In this document: positions 33,561 through 41,273 of the stretch, one piece after another | Numbering within the stretch: position 1 is the stretch's first letter | Layout: each line of letters starts with the position of its first letter | Origin: Halobacteria archaeon AArc-dxtr1 | GTDB taxonomy: Archaea > Halobacteriota > Halobacteria > Halobacteriales > Natrialbaceae | Direction of reading: 5' to 3' | DNA: 64,000 nt | Assembly (NCBI GenBank): GCA_025517425.1 | Contig: JAOPJY010000001.1 | Coordinates: forward strand, 434,001 to 498,000 | Notes under the pieces: model-generated | Told to the model about the DNA's origin: nothing | Database searches by the model: none | The model's input: only the letters and a program-made list of their open reading frames with translations | Program-made: the position numbers and the translations under genes

Positions 33561-34718
33561 TTAGGAGTACTCTTTCAGCGACTCGGTCAGGGAATCGAAA
33601 TCGACCAACGGCACAGTCATCTCGTCGTCGGCACGGTAGCCGTGGACGATTCCTTCGAGATAATTCTCGTCGATGGTAAGCAGATCCATCTCCGAGATGT
33701 CGTGGATCGACGTGATATCCTCGTCGGTAACTGTCTCGACGTGACTGATATCGTCGACTCGAATTCCGAGGCGGTGCTCGTCCTCGCGCTCGTTTTGAAC
33801 GATGATGTACTCGCCGCCTTCCCGCGGAGCGCTGGCGCCACTATCCGAGAGGTTGACGATCACCTTTGGGTTCAGTACTGCGATGATCTTTCCGCGCATG
33901 TCGGTTACGCCGTCGATCGGCTGCGGTGACCGTGGGTACCGCGTTAACCCGGGCAACTCCTCGACTGAACTGACGCTCTCGATCGATCCCGCAAACAGCT
34001 CGTCGTTTAGTTCGAAGTAGAGCAACTTCCGCTCCTCGACGTCGGCAGCGACGTCGTTGTCGCCGATTACAAAGCTGCTCTCGTTTTTGGTCACGGCCAT
34101 TCGTTCGCCTCGCTCTGTGCTGGCACCTCCGGTGAACGCTCCCTCGACTGTGCCAGTCGCCTCCGAGGAGCCCCCCCTGTTGCCAGATTGGCTCGGCGTC
34201 GCTGTCATCGACTGAAATTCGTACTGTTTTTCTGCAGGACTGCCAGCGCCATCGGACTCGTCTGCTGGATTTCGCTCGGTCCCGGCTCCGGTCGATGGTG
34301 TTGACTGGTCTGTTTGGCCAGACGTCGACTCGCCGGTCTGGCCGGACATCGACTCGTCTGTTTGGCCTGATGTCGACTCAGCCGGTGGCATGGCCGACGT
34401 CGGTTCGGAGTTGACCGGTTGGTTGTCACTGTTCCCGGAGCCATCCGCACCATCTTCGGTAGTGCCGACATCTGAATGTGTTCCTCCGGACTGCTCTTCG
34501 GGGGACCGCTGTTGTCCATGTTCGGCCGATTGGTCGCCGTCGGGTTCGGGGTCCGCACTCTCGTCCGTTTGATCGTCGTCGGCCGATGCTGTCGGCGAAA
34601 CGCCGAGCTTCTCGGCCTTCTTCCGATCACTCTCTGAGAGTTTCTCGCGTGCACGGCCACCCACGTCTGAGAGCTGGTCTTCGAACTCGTCGTCTGGGTC
34701 GGAATCGTTTGCAGTCAT
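33561..34718 (-). CDS. Long CheW-domain protein with disordered N-terminus
   Basis: 385 residues. Residues ~1-225 are low in hydrophobics and rich in Ser, Thr, Gln, Gly, Asp, with a repeated SGQTDES/SGQTGES/SGQTDQS pattern. Residues ~228-385 form a full CheW domain (LLYFELNDELFAGSIESVSS, DGVTDMRGKIIAVLNPKVIV, RLGIRVDDISHVETVTDEDI). A normal-length CheW is encoded at 40785-41246, so this is a second, specialised one. It directly follows the ParA-like gene with a 12-nt gap. Linker plus CheW is the architecture of bacterial ParP; see findings. Confidence 0.88.
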   Translation of the reverse strand: MTANDSDPDDEFEDQLSDVGGRAREKLSESDRKKAEKLGVSPTASADDDQTDESADPEPDGDQSAEHGQQRSPEEQSGGTHSDVGTTEDGADGSGNSDNQPVNSEPTSAMPPAESTSGQTDESMSGQTGESTSGQTDQSTPSTGAGTERNPADESDGAGSPAEKQYEFQSMTATPSQSGNRGGSSEATGTVEGAFTGGASTERGERMAVTKNESSFVIGDNDVAADVEERKLLYFELNDELFAGSIESVSSVEELPGLTRYPRSPQPIDGVTDMRGKIIAVLNPKVIVNLSDSGASAPREGGEYIIVQNEREDEHRLGIRVDDISHVETVTDEDITSIHDISEMDLLTIDENYLEGIVHGYRADDEMTVPLVDFDSLTESLKEYS

Positions 34719-34730
34719 TGTGCTGACTCG

Positions 34731-35612
34731 TTACTCACTGTTTGCTCGCTGCTGGCGGATCGTTTCTACCGTCATTGCTGTCGGTGTCTCGATACCGGCG
34801 TCGAACGTCGGCGGCTCGGTTTGCTCGACGACCAGTTGGACGAATTCGTCGTACACGTCGAGCTGGTCGTTGGCGAGCGCGTCGTCGTATCCGTAGATCG
34901 ACTGCTGATGTTTTTTCGCACGGGAGAACGCGGCGCGGTGGTCCGTTACGACCCCCTTCTCTCCGAAGGTGTCCTCGAACCAGTCGACGATCTGTCTGTT
35001 TTCCGTCGTCAACTTCGTCGAGTTGACCGTCATGAGGAAGGCGAGGTAGTCTATCTCCAGATCGTGTACCAGCTCGAGGACTTCGTACTGATCGAACAGG
35101 AGGTCGATGGAGTGGGGCATCTCCGTCTCGGGAATCATCGGGACGACCACGTTCTCGCCGGCCGTGATGGCGTTTTTCGTGTACGGCGAGAAATCCGGCG
35201 GGCAGTCACAGACGACGTAGTGGTACGCCCGGTCGAGGTTCTCGAGTACCTGTCCGAGCCTGATCGCACCGCCGTCGGCCGTATCGAGTGGCGTTCTGTT
35301 GCCGTTGTACGACTGGTTCGCAGGAATCAGATCGAACTCCGGGTGATCGGCCTCGATCAGCTCGTCGATCCGATCCCACTGTCGCGGGTCGAGTAACACC
35401 TCGTCGAGCGAGCGTGCGTCGAGATCGAAGTACTGCTCGCGCTTGCCCAGATTCGCCGTCAACGTCCCCTGAGGGTCCAAATCAACGAGCAAGACATCGA
35501 ATCCCCTGGCTGCGAGTCCACCGGCCAGATTCATCGCCGTAAACGTCTTTCCGGTCCCACCCTTCTGTAATGAGACGGCGATCACTTCCGGAGTCGGTTT
35601 CACGGTTGACAT
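34731..35612 (-). CDS. ParA/Soj-family ATPase in the archaellum operon
   Basis: 293 residues. A deviant Walker A QKGGTGKTFTAMNLAGGLAA (signature Lys17, Lys22), switch DLDPQGTLTANLGK, and HYVVCDCPPDFSPYTKNAIT. The middle and C-terminal parts are typical of chromosomal ParA/ParC-like proteins. There is no ParB next to it. ParA-type ATPases position plasmids, chromosomes, and in bacteria chemosensory arrays. Its place between arlCE2 and the long CheW gene points to positioning of motor or arrays. It may have an extra promoter near 35650. Confidence 0.9.
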   Translation of the reverse strand: MSTVKPTPEVIAVSLQKGGTGKTFTAMNLAGGLAARGFDVLLVDLDPQGTLTANLGKREQYFDLDARSLDEVLLDPRQWDRIDELIEADHPEFDLIPANQSYNGNRTPLDTADGGAIRLGQVLENLDRAYHYVVCDCPPDFSPYTKNAITAGENVVVPMIPETEMPHSIDLLFDQYEVLELVHDLEIDYLAFLMTVNSTKLTTENRQIVDWFEDTFGEKGVVTDHRAAFSRAKKHQQSIYGYDDALANDQLDVYDEFVQLVVEQTEPPTFDAGIETPTAMTVETIRQQRANSE

Positions 35613-35665
35613 GGTCTCATCCCTCGGTCGATTGGTACGTCACAGTGAAATACCATAATCCTTCG

Positions 35666-36943
35666 TCATTGCACACCGGTGTCGGACGCCATTTCGCCTG
35701 CCACCTCCTCCATCTCGGCACCGAGGTCGGGTGCCTGATCCGGCGTGGCGATCCACGCGATATACTGGAGACTTTGCTTGTGTTCGGCGACGGTAAGCGG
35801 CGACCGTCCGTCACCACTCACCTTGCCGACTCGCTGCTGGGCGGTTCCGAACCCGTCGAGCATGGAGTGGAGATACTCGGATGCCTCCTCGGAAATCCAG
35901 CCGACTGATTCGTAGTACGCGATCGTACGGGCAGCTCCCTGGACACCGCTTTTTTCGACGAGAAACTGCAGCCACTCGAGTGTCACCAGTTCCACGTCGT
36001 CACGAGCGCGGTGGGTCACGAGGTACGGCGGCTCGCCGAACTCCCCGTTGAGGGGGCCGTCGGACTCGGAGGGGCGTTCGTGACTGTCGACGCCCGGATC
36101 GTGCTCGGGTTCGTCGTCTTCGCTGGCCGCCGATTCGTCGAACGCCAGCTCGAACCCGTCGTCGGTTCCGGCCGAATCGTCATGATCATCGTCTTTGTCA
36201 TCAGTTCCGGCCGAACCGTCGTGTTCGTCGTCGGCATCGGCGCTCCCGTCTCCGAGATCCGCTTCGAACTCCTCGGATAGCGCCTCGTCCGCCTCGAATT
36301 CGTCGTTCTCGGCATCTTCAGCCAGTGCGTCGCCGAACTCGTCATCGTCGTCTTCCTCGTCTTCGAACTCGTCGTCGAGGAACTCGTCTGCATCGGCGGC
36401 GGCAAGCTCGTCGTCAACGTCGGGTCCCTGTTGTGCGCCGAACGCCCCCTCCCCAGTATCGAAGGCGTTACCCAGCTCTTGGTCACCGACGAACGGATTG
36501 ATCCCGCGGGTGACGATCTCGTAGAGGTCGACGAGCTTCTCGACGTTTTTGTCGACCGTTTCGACTCTGTTGCTGATCTGTTCGTTCTCTCCTCTGAAGA
36601 TCTCGACGCGGTTCTGGAGCGTGTCTACCTCTTCTTCGACATCGTCCAACCGATACGAGAGCTCGGTTGCACCGGTGTTTCCACCACCGGTCAACATCTC
36701 GTCTTCACCCAACAGGTCGTCGTCTCCACCACCCAACAGGTCGTCATCCGATCCACCGTCGCTTAACAGCGGACCGCTGGTGTCAGACTCGCCGACCCCC
36801 TCGTCCCTCGAGTCGGTCCCAAGATCGCCGAACACGTCGGTGTCGCTACCGCTATCACCGAACAGGTCACCCTCTTCCTCCCCGTCGTCGTGTTTGTCGG
36901 CCTGTTCCTCGCGCTTGCCGAATACGTTTGGTAGGTCAACCAT
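35666..36943 (-). CDS. arlCE2: ArlCE paralogue 2 (archaellum switch-complex protein)
   Basis: 425 residues: acidic N-terminal segment with DDDLLGGGDDDLLGEDEM, coiled coil ATELSYRLDDVEEEVDTLQN (residues ~95-150) with YEIVTRGINPFVG, acidic linker with a repeated DEFEADE-like composition, and a FlaD/E domain (GEPPYLVTHRARDDVELVTL to LHSMLDGFG, residues ~304-400). It has the same order as ArlCE1 but no long C-terminal extension. It starts 6 nt after arlG in the arlF-arlG operon, so the two paralogues are expressed from different operons. Confidence 0.9.
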   Translation of the reverse strand: MVDLPNVFGKREEQADKHDDGEEEGDLFGDSGSDTDVFGDLGTDSRDEGVGESDTSGPLLSDGGSDDDLLGGGDDDLLGEDEMLTGGGNTGATELSYRLDDVEEEVDTLQNRVEIFRGENEQISNRVETVDKNVEKLVDLYEIVTRGINPFVGDQELGNAFDTGEGAFGAQQGPDVDDELAAADADEFLDDEFEDEEDDDDEFGDALAEDAENDEFEADEALSEEFEADLGDGSADADDEHDGSAGTDDKDDDHDDSAGTDDGFELAFDESAASEDDEPEHDPGVDSHERPSESDGPLNGEFGEPPYLVTHRARDDVELVTLEWLQFLVEKSGVQGAARTIAYYESVGWISEEASEYLHSMLDGFGTAQQRVGKVSGDGRSPLTVAEHKQSLQYIAWIATPDQAPDLGAEMEEVAGEMASDTGVQ

Positions 36944-36949
36944 TATCTA

Positions 36950-37423
36950 TCACTCGCTGACGTAGAAGTCGAGCACAGCCTCGTTTCCGTTAACGATGAC
37001 GAGCACCTCGGTATCGTGTTGAATATCCAGTGAATCAGTAGCAGCGGTTACTTCGACGATTTCGTCGGGCCCCCAGACGTCGCTGTCGGTGTATACCGTT
37101 TCTACTTCCAGATCGTCGTTCGGGATGTACGTTCCATCGACAACGACGTCTACCTGCATTGGATCGCTAAGCAAGCTCGCTGACCCCGTGTTCTGGACGA
37201 GAACCGTCACGTTCGAACTCTCCTCGTCGTAAATGGCGTCACTCTGGCCCGGGTCGCTGATGATCGCAATATCGGTTTCGATCTCTTCTACGACACCGGA
37301 TCCTCGCGTTTCGATCGCCTCGTTGACCTGGCCCACTTCGACGATGAGGATTCCCGCGACACTTCCTGCAACAACGATACTCGCAACGAACAACACGAGG
37401 TGAGATAGCGACTCCCCGGACAT
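36950..37423 (-). CDS. arlG: ArlG, archaellum stator protein
   Basis: 157 residues. One N-terminal membrane helix (LVLFVASIVVAGSVAGILIV) precedes a beta-rich outer domain (SNVTVLVQNTGSASLLSDPM, GPDEIVEVTAATDSL, ending LDFYVSE). This is the FlaG pattern, with archaellin-like helix and S-layer-facing domain. ArlG caps ArlF filaments that hold the motor in the S-layer. Its ATG overlaps the arlF stop by 1 nt, and arlCE2 follows 6 nt after its stop. Confidence 0.92.
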   Translation of the reverse strand: MSGESLSHLVLFVASIVVAGSVAGILIVEVGQVNEAIETRGSGVVEEIETDIAIISDPGQSDAIYDEESSNVTVLVQNTGSASLLSDPMQVDVVVDGTYIPNDDLEVETVYTDSDVWGPDEIVEVTAATDSLDIQHDTEVLVIVNGNEAVLDFYVSE

Positions 37424-37896
37424 TATGACTCCTCCGTCTGGCCATCGACCGATGTTGCGTCGGTAATCGCCCCTTCCGTCGTGACTGCTACCCGTTCCGG
37501 AGCGGTGTCAAGTTCCGCTTCGAACTTGAGGGTCGTCCCAGGTGGCCAGATGTTCGTTACCGACTCGTTGCGAGTATCGTCACCATCGATAACCGTCCTC
37601 GTGGTTTGGTTTGTGTCTGTGGGTGTCCCATCAATGAGAAGATACGTTCGCGAGAGTTCCAGCGTTTCCGAGCCGGTATTGATGACCTCAATCGTCGTTG
37701 TCGAATTCTCACTGTCTACGGCAGTACTGTTGATCTCAATATCTGTATTTTTGTAGTCACGTATCTGCTCTGCCTGTGATGCGTACGCGTCACCCGCTGA
37801 GCTTCCGAGCGTAAACAACGTCGGGAGGGCAATACTGAGAACTATCAAAAATGCAACGAACAGCAGGGCGACCGAACTGCTCGTGCTAAATCCCAT
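37423..37896 (-). CDS. arlF: ArlF, archaellum stator protein
   Basis: 157 residues from the ATG at 37896 (MGFSTSSSVALLFVAFLIVL), chosen over the upstream ATG at 37953 because the helix then starts at the usual distance. A membrane helix is followed by a segment SQAEQIRDYKNTDIEINSTA and a beta-sandwich (TTIEVINTGSETLELSRTYL, GTTLKFEAELD). This is the FlaF pattern; FlaF binds the S-layer. It is first in the minus-strand operon arlF-arlG-arlCE2-parA-cheW-cheB. Confidence 0.9.
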   Translation of the reverse strand: MGFSTSSSVALLFVAFLIVLSIALPTLFTLGSSAGDAYASQAEQIRDYKNTDIEINSTAVDSENSTTTIEVINTGSETLELSRTYLLIDGTPTDTNQTTRTVIDGDDTRNESVTNIWPPGTTLKFEAELDTAPERVAVTTEGAITDATSVDGQTEES

Positions 37897-38009
37897 CGAA
37901 GCCACACTACTAACGGCTAGGATAAATAGTTCACTGGTACGGACTGTCAGCATAGTCCGAACGTATTTTACGTTCTACTGCGTCGTCTCCCCTACGTACT
38001 ACAATATCC

Positions 38010-38378
38010 ATGCACCGACGGTCGATTCTTATGGCTTCAGGAAGCGGTATCGCAATGGCAACTGCTGGCTGTCTCGGCATGTTCAGCGACGACGTCCTCG
38101 TTGATGAGACCATTGACGAGGGAATGATCTACGAGTTCGATCTGGAGTCGGACACGACTCTCATCATAGACGTGACGTACGAAGGGGACGAAGACGATGC
38201 TGAGGACGCGTTTATCGGCGTGGTTCTCCGGGATGCAGATCAGTCGATCGCCTTCTCCGATGGCACGCAAGAAGAGACGGCGGAGTTCGAGTACGACGTC
38301 ACCGAGAGCGGGTCGTACAGCCTCCAGATCAACCCATCCGATGAGTTCGCGGTACACGCCTCTTACGAGGACGAGTAG
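38010..38378 (+). CDS. Small lipoprotein divergent from arlF
   Basis: 122 residues. Lipoprotein start MHRRSILMASGSGIAMATAG with lipobox TAGC. The mature part has one small beta-rich domain (MIYEFDLESDTTLIIDVTYE...FEYDVTESGSYSLQINPSDE) of the pre-peptidase-like beta-sandwich type. Function unknown. It is divergent to arlF; an AT box is seen at about 37967-37975. It overlaps the 3' end of the convergent small gene by 16 nt. Confidence 0.72.
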   Translation: MHRRSILMASGSGIAMATAGCLGMFSDDVLVDETIDEGMIYEFDLESDTTLIIDVTYEGDEDDAEDAFIGVVLRDADQSIAFSDGTQEETAEFEYDVTESGSYSLQINPSDEFAVHASYEDE

Positions 38379-38620
38379 TGTGTCAACACGAGGAGTTTCT
38401 CGTCCGTCCGGGCGACACAGAAGGATCCGTCAGGTGGTGTGTCGAACGTATGGCTCTCCTGTTCGGTAACGAAGAGCCGATCGAACGGACGATCACAGGA
38501 CGGACAGCGTAGATCTGCCCGGTTTGCGAGGATGTGCGTTCCATCTGAGCCCTTGAGCAACTTGAGGTTCGCACGGTAGTCGTGGAAGCTAAATCCGTCG
38601 GAGAGGTCGAGTCGAGTCAT
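38363..38620 (-). CDS. Small zinc-ribbon-like flagella-cluster protein (DUF7385-like)
   Basis: 85 residues from the ATG at 38620 (MTRLDLSDGFSFHDYRANLK); another ATG is 15 nt upstream. It contains a CPSC pair (ANRADLRCPSCDRPFDRLFV) and a late single Cys in DGSFCVARTDEKLLVL, so a metal-bound fold is possible. It resembles short proteins annotated as haloarchaeal flagella-cluster proteins (DUF7385). It sits between arlF and arlJ, divergent from arlJ. Biochemical role unknown. Confidence 0.7.
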   Translation of the reverse strand: MTRLDLSDGFSFHDYRANLKLLKGSDGTHILANRADLRCPSCDRPFDRLFVTEQESHTFDTPPDGSFCVARTDEKLLVLTHYSSS

Positions 38621-38726
38621 ATCATACTTTTTCACCTGTAGGACTTATGTTATTCGACGACCCGGAGGCCCACTGTTTCTAGCGACTATCCTATCATATC
38701 AGTAACTAATTCGCCCGCTAGTGATC

Positions 38727-38740
38727 AATTTTAAATAGGT
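38727..38740 (+). promoter_or_regulatory. TATA box of arlJ
   Basis: aattttaaatagg is the clear AT box upstream of arlJ. It leaves a leader of roughly 60 nt before the ATG at 38818, longer than most genes here. Confidence 0.45.
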
Positions 38741-38817
38741 TTGATAGCAACGTTCGCAGCAGAACTCCGACGACTCACGCTCTTTGACTGATCAAACGAG
38801 AGACGAGTTCGTGAACA

Positions 38818-40545
38818 ATGGCAACGAAGGACAACGCGTCATCACTGGCGTCCGTCAGCCAATCCATCATCCGCTCGTACGATGAGATGGATTTCTCGAC
38901 CAGTGTCTACCTTCTCGGGATCGTTCTCCCCGCGTTCGCATTTTTCCTCCTCACCGTCGTCGTCACGGTGCTGATCGACGCGTTCTTGCTGGTCAGGTTG
39001 CTCATTCCGGTACTCGGACTGCTCGCGCTCGGCGCAGCAGTCGCCTATCCGCGTATCGCACTCGACGCACGGCGCGTTCAGATGGAAAACCGGTACCATC
39101 TGTTCGTCATCCACATGACGGTTCTCGCGACGACCAACATCGATCGGATGGAGATTCTGCGCGAACTCGCGAAAGAGGAAGAGTACGGCGAACTGACGGT
39201 GGAGGTTCAGCGGATCGTCGATCTCGTCGACGTCTGGCACTTGAGTCTCGACGAGGCCTGTCGACGTCGCGCAAAGGAGGTGCCCAGTGAGTCCATCGCC
39301 GACCTCTTCGAGCGGATGGCCTACACGTTAGAGGCCGGACAACAGATCGACGACTTCCTCACCCAGGAACAGGACGTGTTGATCGATCAGTACTCCACCG
39401 TCTACCAGCAGTCACTGAGCAATCTCGACGTCCTCAAAGATCTCTATCTGTCGATCATCATCTCGATGACGTTCGCACTGGTGTTTGCGATCGTCTTACC
39501 GCTGCTGACCGGAAACGACCCGACGCTCACCGCCGGTATCGTGATCGTGCTGTTCGTGTTCGTCCAGCTCGGCTTTTTCTTCATCATCCGGGAGACGGTC
39601 CCGGACGACCCCATCTGGTATCTCGAAGACGGATACCGTACGACGACGAAAAAGCGTCTTCTCGGGGCGACCGTTCTCGGCGTCGGGCTGACCGTCGTTC
39701 TCACTGGCCTCCTCTCGCTTATGTTCCTCTCCGTCCTTCCTGGTGCAGAACTGTTCGGCCTCCACCAGATCCCGTATCTGCTCGTGCTGCCGATTGCGAC
39801 GGCACCGCTTCTCATTACGGGCGTCGTATTCTGGTACGAAGAACGACGCGTCTTCGAACGAGATCGCTCGTTCCCGAGTTTCATTCGGGCACTCGGCACA
39901 AGCGAAAGCGTCAAACAGAGTACTACCACCGACGTCCTCTCGACGCTCCGGAGCAAGGACTTCGGCCACCTCTCGAAGAACATCGACGACCTCTACCGGC
40001 GGCTAAATATGCGAATCAGCACCGAAAAGTCCTGGCGGTACTTCACCGGGGACACCTGCTCGCACCTCATCCAGAAGTTCAGTGAGATGTACCTCGTCGG
40101 CCGAAAGATGGGTGGAAGCCCGAAACAGCTCGGCGAGCTCATCAGCCAGAACATGAGTGCGATTATCAACCTTCGCGAGGAACGAAAACAGAAGGTCACG
40201 ACGCTCATTGGCGTCGTCTACGGGATTACGGTCGCGGCGACGTTCGCCTTTTTCATCGGTCTGGAGCTTGCGATCTTGTTGTCCGGATTCGACATCGACA
40301 CCGGGGAGCAAACCGTCGCGGACTCGCTCATCTACACAGAACAGTACAATATCCCGCTACTCAGATATCTGCTCACGCTCGTCTTGGTGTTTAACGCGCT
40401 CATCTCCTCGCTGCTGATCCGCGCTATCGACGGCGGTCACCTCGGCAACTCGTACCTCCACTTCGTGTTGTTACTCTGGCTGGGCGCAATCACGGGCACC
40501 CTCACCGAGCGGCTGATAGATATGCTAATCACCGTCGACCTGTAA
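38818..40545 (+). CDS. arlJ: ArlJ, archaellum platform membrane protein
   Basis: 575 residues. Membrane helices at residues ~30-80 (YLLGIVLPAFAFFLLTVVVT, RLLIPVLGLLALGAAVAYPR), ~215-260, ~280-340 and ~470-570. Two cytoplasmic T2SSF-type domains separate them (EFAQ-like AKEEEYGELTVEVQRIVDLV, and FSEMYLVGRKMGGSPKQLGE). ArlJ is the polytopic core on which ArlI assembles filaments. It is transcribed alone, separated from arlI by the 6-kb opposite-strand block. Confidence 0.94.
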   Translation: MATKDNASSLASVSQSIIRSYDEMDFSTSVYLLGIVLPAFAFFLLTVVVTVLIDAFLLVRLLIPVLGLLALGAAVAYPRIALDARRVQMENRYHLFVIHMTVLATTNIDRMEILRELAKEEEYGELTVEVQRIVDLVDVWHLSLDEACRRRAKEVPSESIADLFERMAYTLEAGQQIDDFLTQEQDVLIDQYSTVYQQSLSNLDVLKDLYLSIIISMTFALVFAIVLPLLTGNDPTLTAGIVIVLFVFVQLGFFFIIRETVPDDPIWYLEDGYRTTTKKRLLGATVLGVGLTVVLTGLLSLMFLSVLPGAELFGLHQIPYLLVLPIATAPLLITGVVFWYEERRVFERDRSFPSFIRALGTSESVKQSTTTDVLSTLRSKDFGHLSKNIDDLYRRLNMRISTEKSWRYFTGDTCSHLIQKFSEMYLVGRKMGGSPKQLGELISQNMSAIINLREERKQKVTTLIGVVYGITVAATFAFFIGLELAILLSGFDIDTGEQTVADSLIYTEQYNIPLLRYLLTLVLVFNALISSLLIRAIDGGHLGNSYLHFVLLLWLGAITGTLTERLIDMLITVDL

Positions 40546-40588
40546 GCTGGCGAAAGATCCATTATTCCGGCCGTGAAAGTCACGTTGA

Positions 40589-40693
40589 ATGAAAGCTGAA
40601 CGTGCGATTGGGTCGGCCGAAAGCGGCATCCTCCTGTTTGGTGTCTCCATACTGCTCGCGTTCTTTATCGCTACCGTAGTGTTCCTCAACTGA
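40589..40693 (+). CDS. 34-residue single-helix membrane microprotein
   Basis: ATG AAA GCT GAA ... CTC AAC TGA encodes MKAERAIGSAESGILLFGVS then ILLAFFIATVVFLN. The charged N-terminus and a 20-residue hydrophobic helix fit a small inner-membrane protein with the N-terminus inside. It is 43 nt after arlJ with an AT box (cattatt) about 30 nt before its ATG. It is below usual gene-caller size. Coding potential is inferred from composition and position only. Confidence 0.5.
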   Translation: MKAERAIGSAESGILLFGVSILLAFFIATVVFLN

Positions 40694-40784
40694 GTGCAGG
40701 CGTCCACCCATCGGACCACGGTGGTGCCAGTAAACCATACATTCATTATCTCGCCATCGATTGGTGTTGGTAGCACTTCCGATT

Positions 40785-41246
40785 ATGCCAGCACAAGAGT
40801 TCGATCGAGAGAGCGCTGACGGCGAAACGCCGGCAGGCGAACACGAAGCAGTGGAGGCACTCGAGTTCGAGTTAAATGAGCAGGTCTACTGCGTCGAGAT
40901 CGGATACGTCGCAGAGATCGTCAACTGCGGCGAACTGACGACGATTCCGAACAGCCCGCCACATATCGAAGGCGTCGTCGCACTCCGAGACGAAGCGATC
41001 AAAGTCATCAATTTAAAAGAACTGTTCGAACTCGACGGCGAGTACGCCGATACGAAACTGATCGTGTTCAAACGCCGTGACGATGCGGACAGTCGACTTG
41101 GCTGGCTCGTCGATGGCGTCGTCGGCGTTACCACGTTCTCCCGATCGGAGGTCGAATCTGCCAGCGGTAAAGCGGGTCTCGAGGGTGTCGTCCAGCGAGA
41201 CGAGCAGTTCCTTCTTTGGTTCGATCCTGCCGAAGTACGGATCTGA
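40785..41246 (+). CDS. cheW: CheW coupling protein
   Basis: 153 residues from the ATG at 40785 (MPAQEFDRESADGETPAGEH). After a ~27-residue acidic start, the CheW fold runs to the end: ALEFELNEQVYCVEIGYVAE, IPNSPPHIEGVVALRDEAIK, RLGWLVDGVVGVTTFSRSEV. CheW links transducers to CheA in the array. It is the standard-length CheW, in contrast to the 385-residue one at 33561-34718. It converges on cheF1. Confidence 0.94.
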   Translation: MPAQEFDRESADGETPAGEHEAVEALEFELNEQVYCVEIGYVAEIVNCGELTTIPNSPPHIEGVVALRDEAIKVINLKELFELDGEYADTKLIVFKRRDDADSRLGWLVDGVVGVTTFSRSEVESASGKAGLEGVVQRDEQFLLWFDPAEVRI

Positions 41247-41273
41247 TAGCCCAGAGAGAGGCGACGACTGCCG

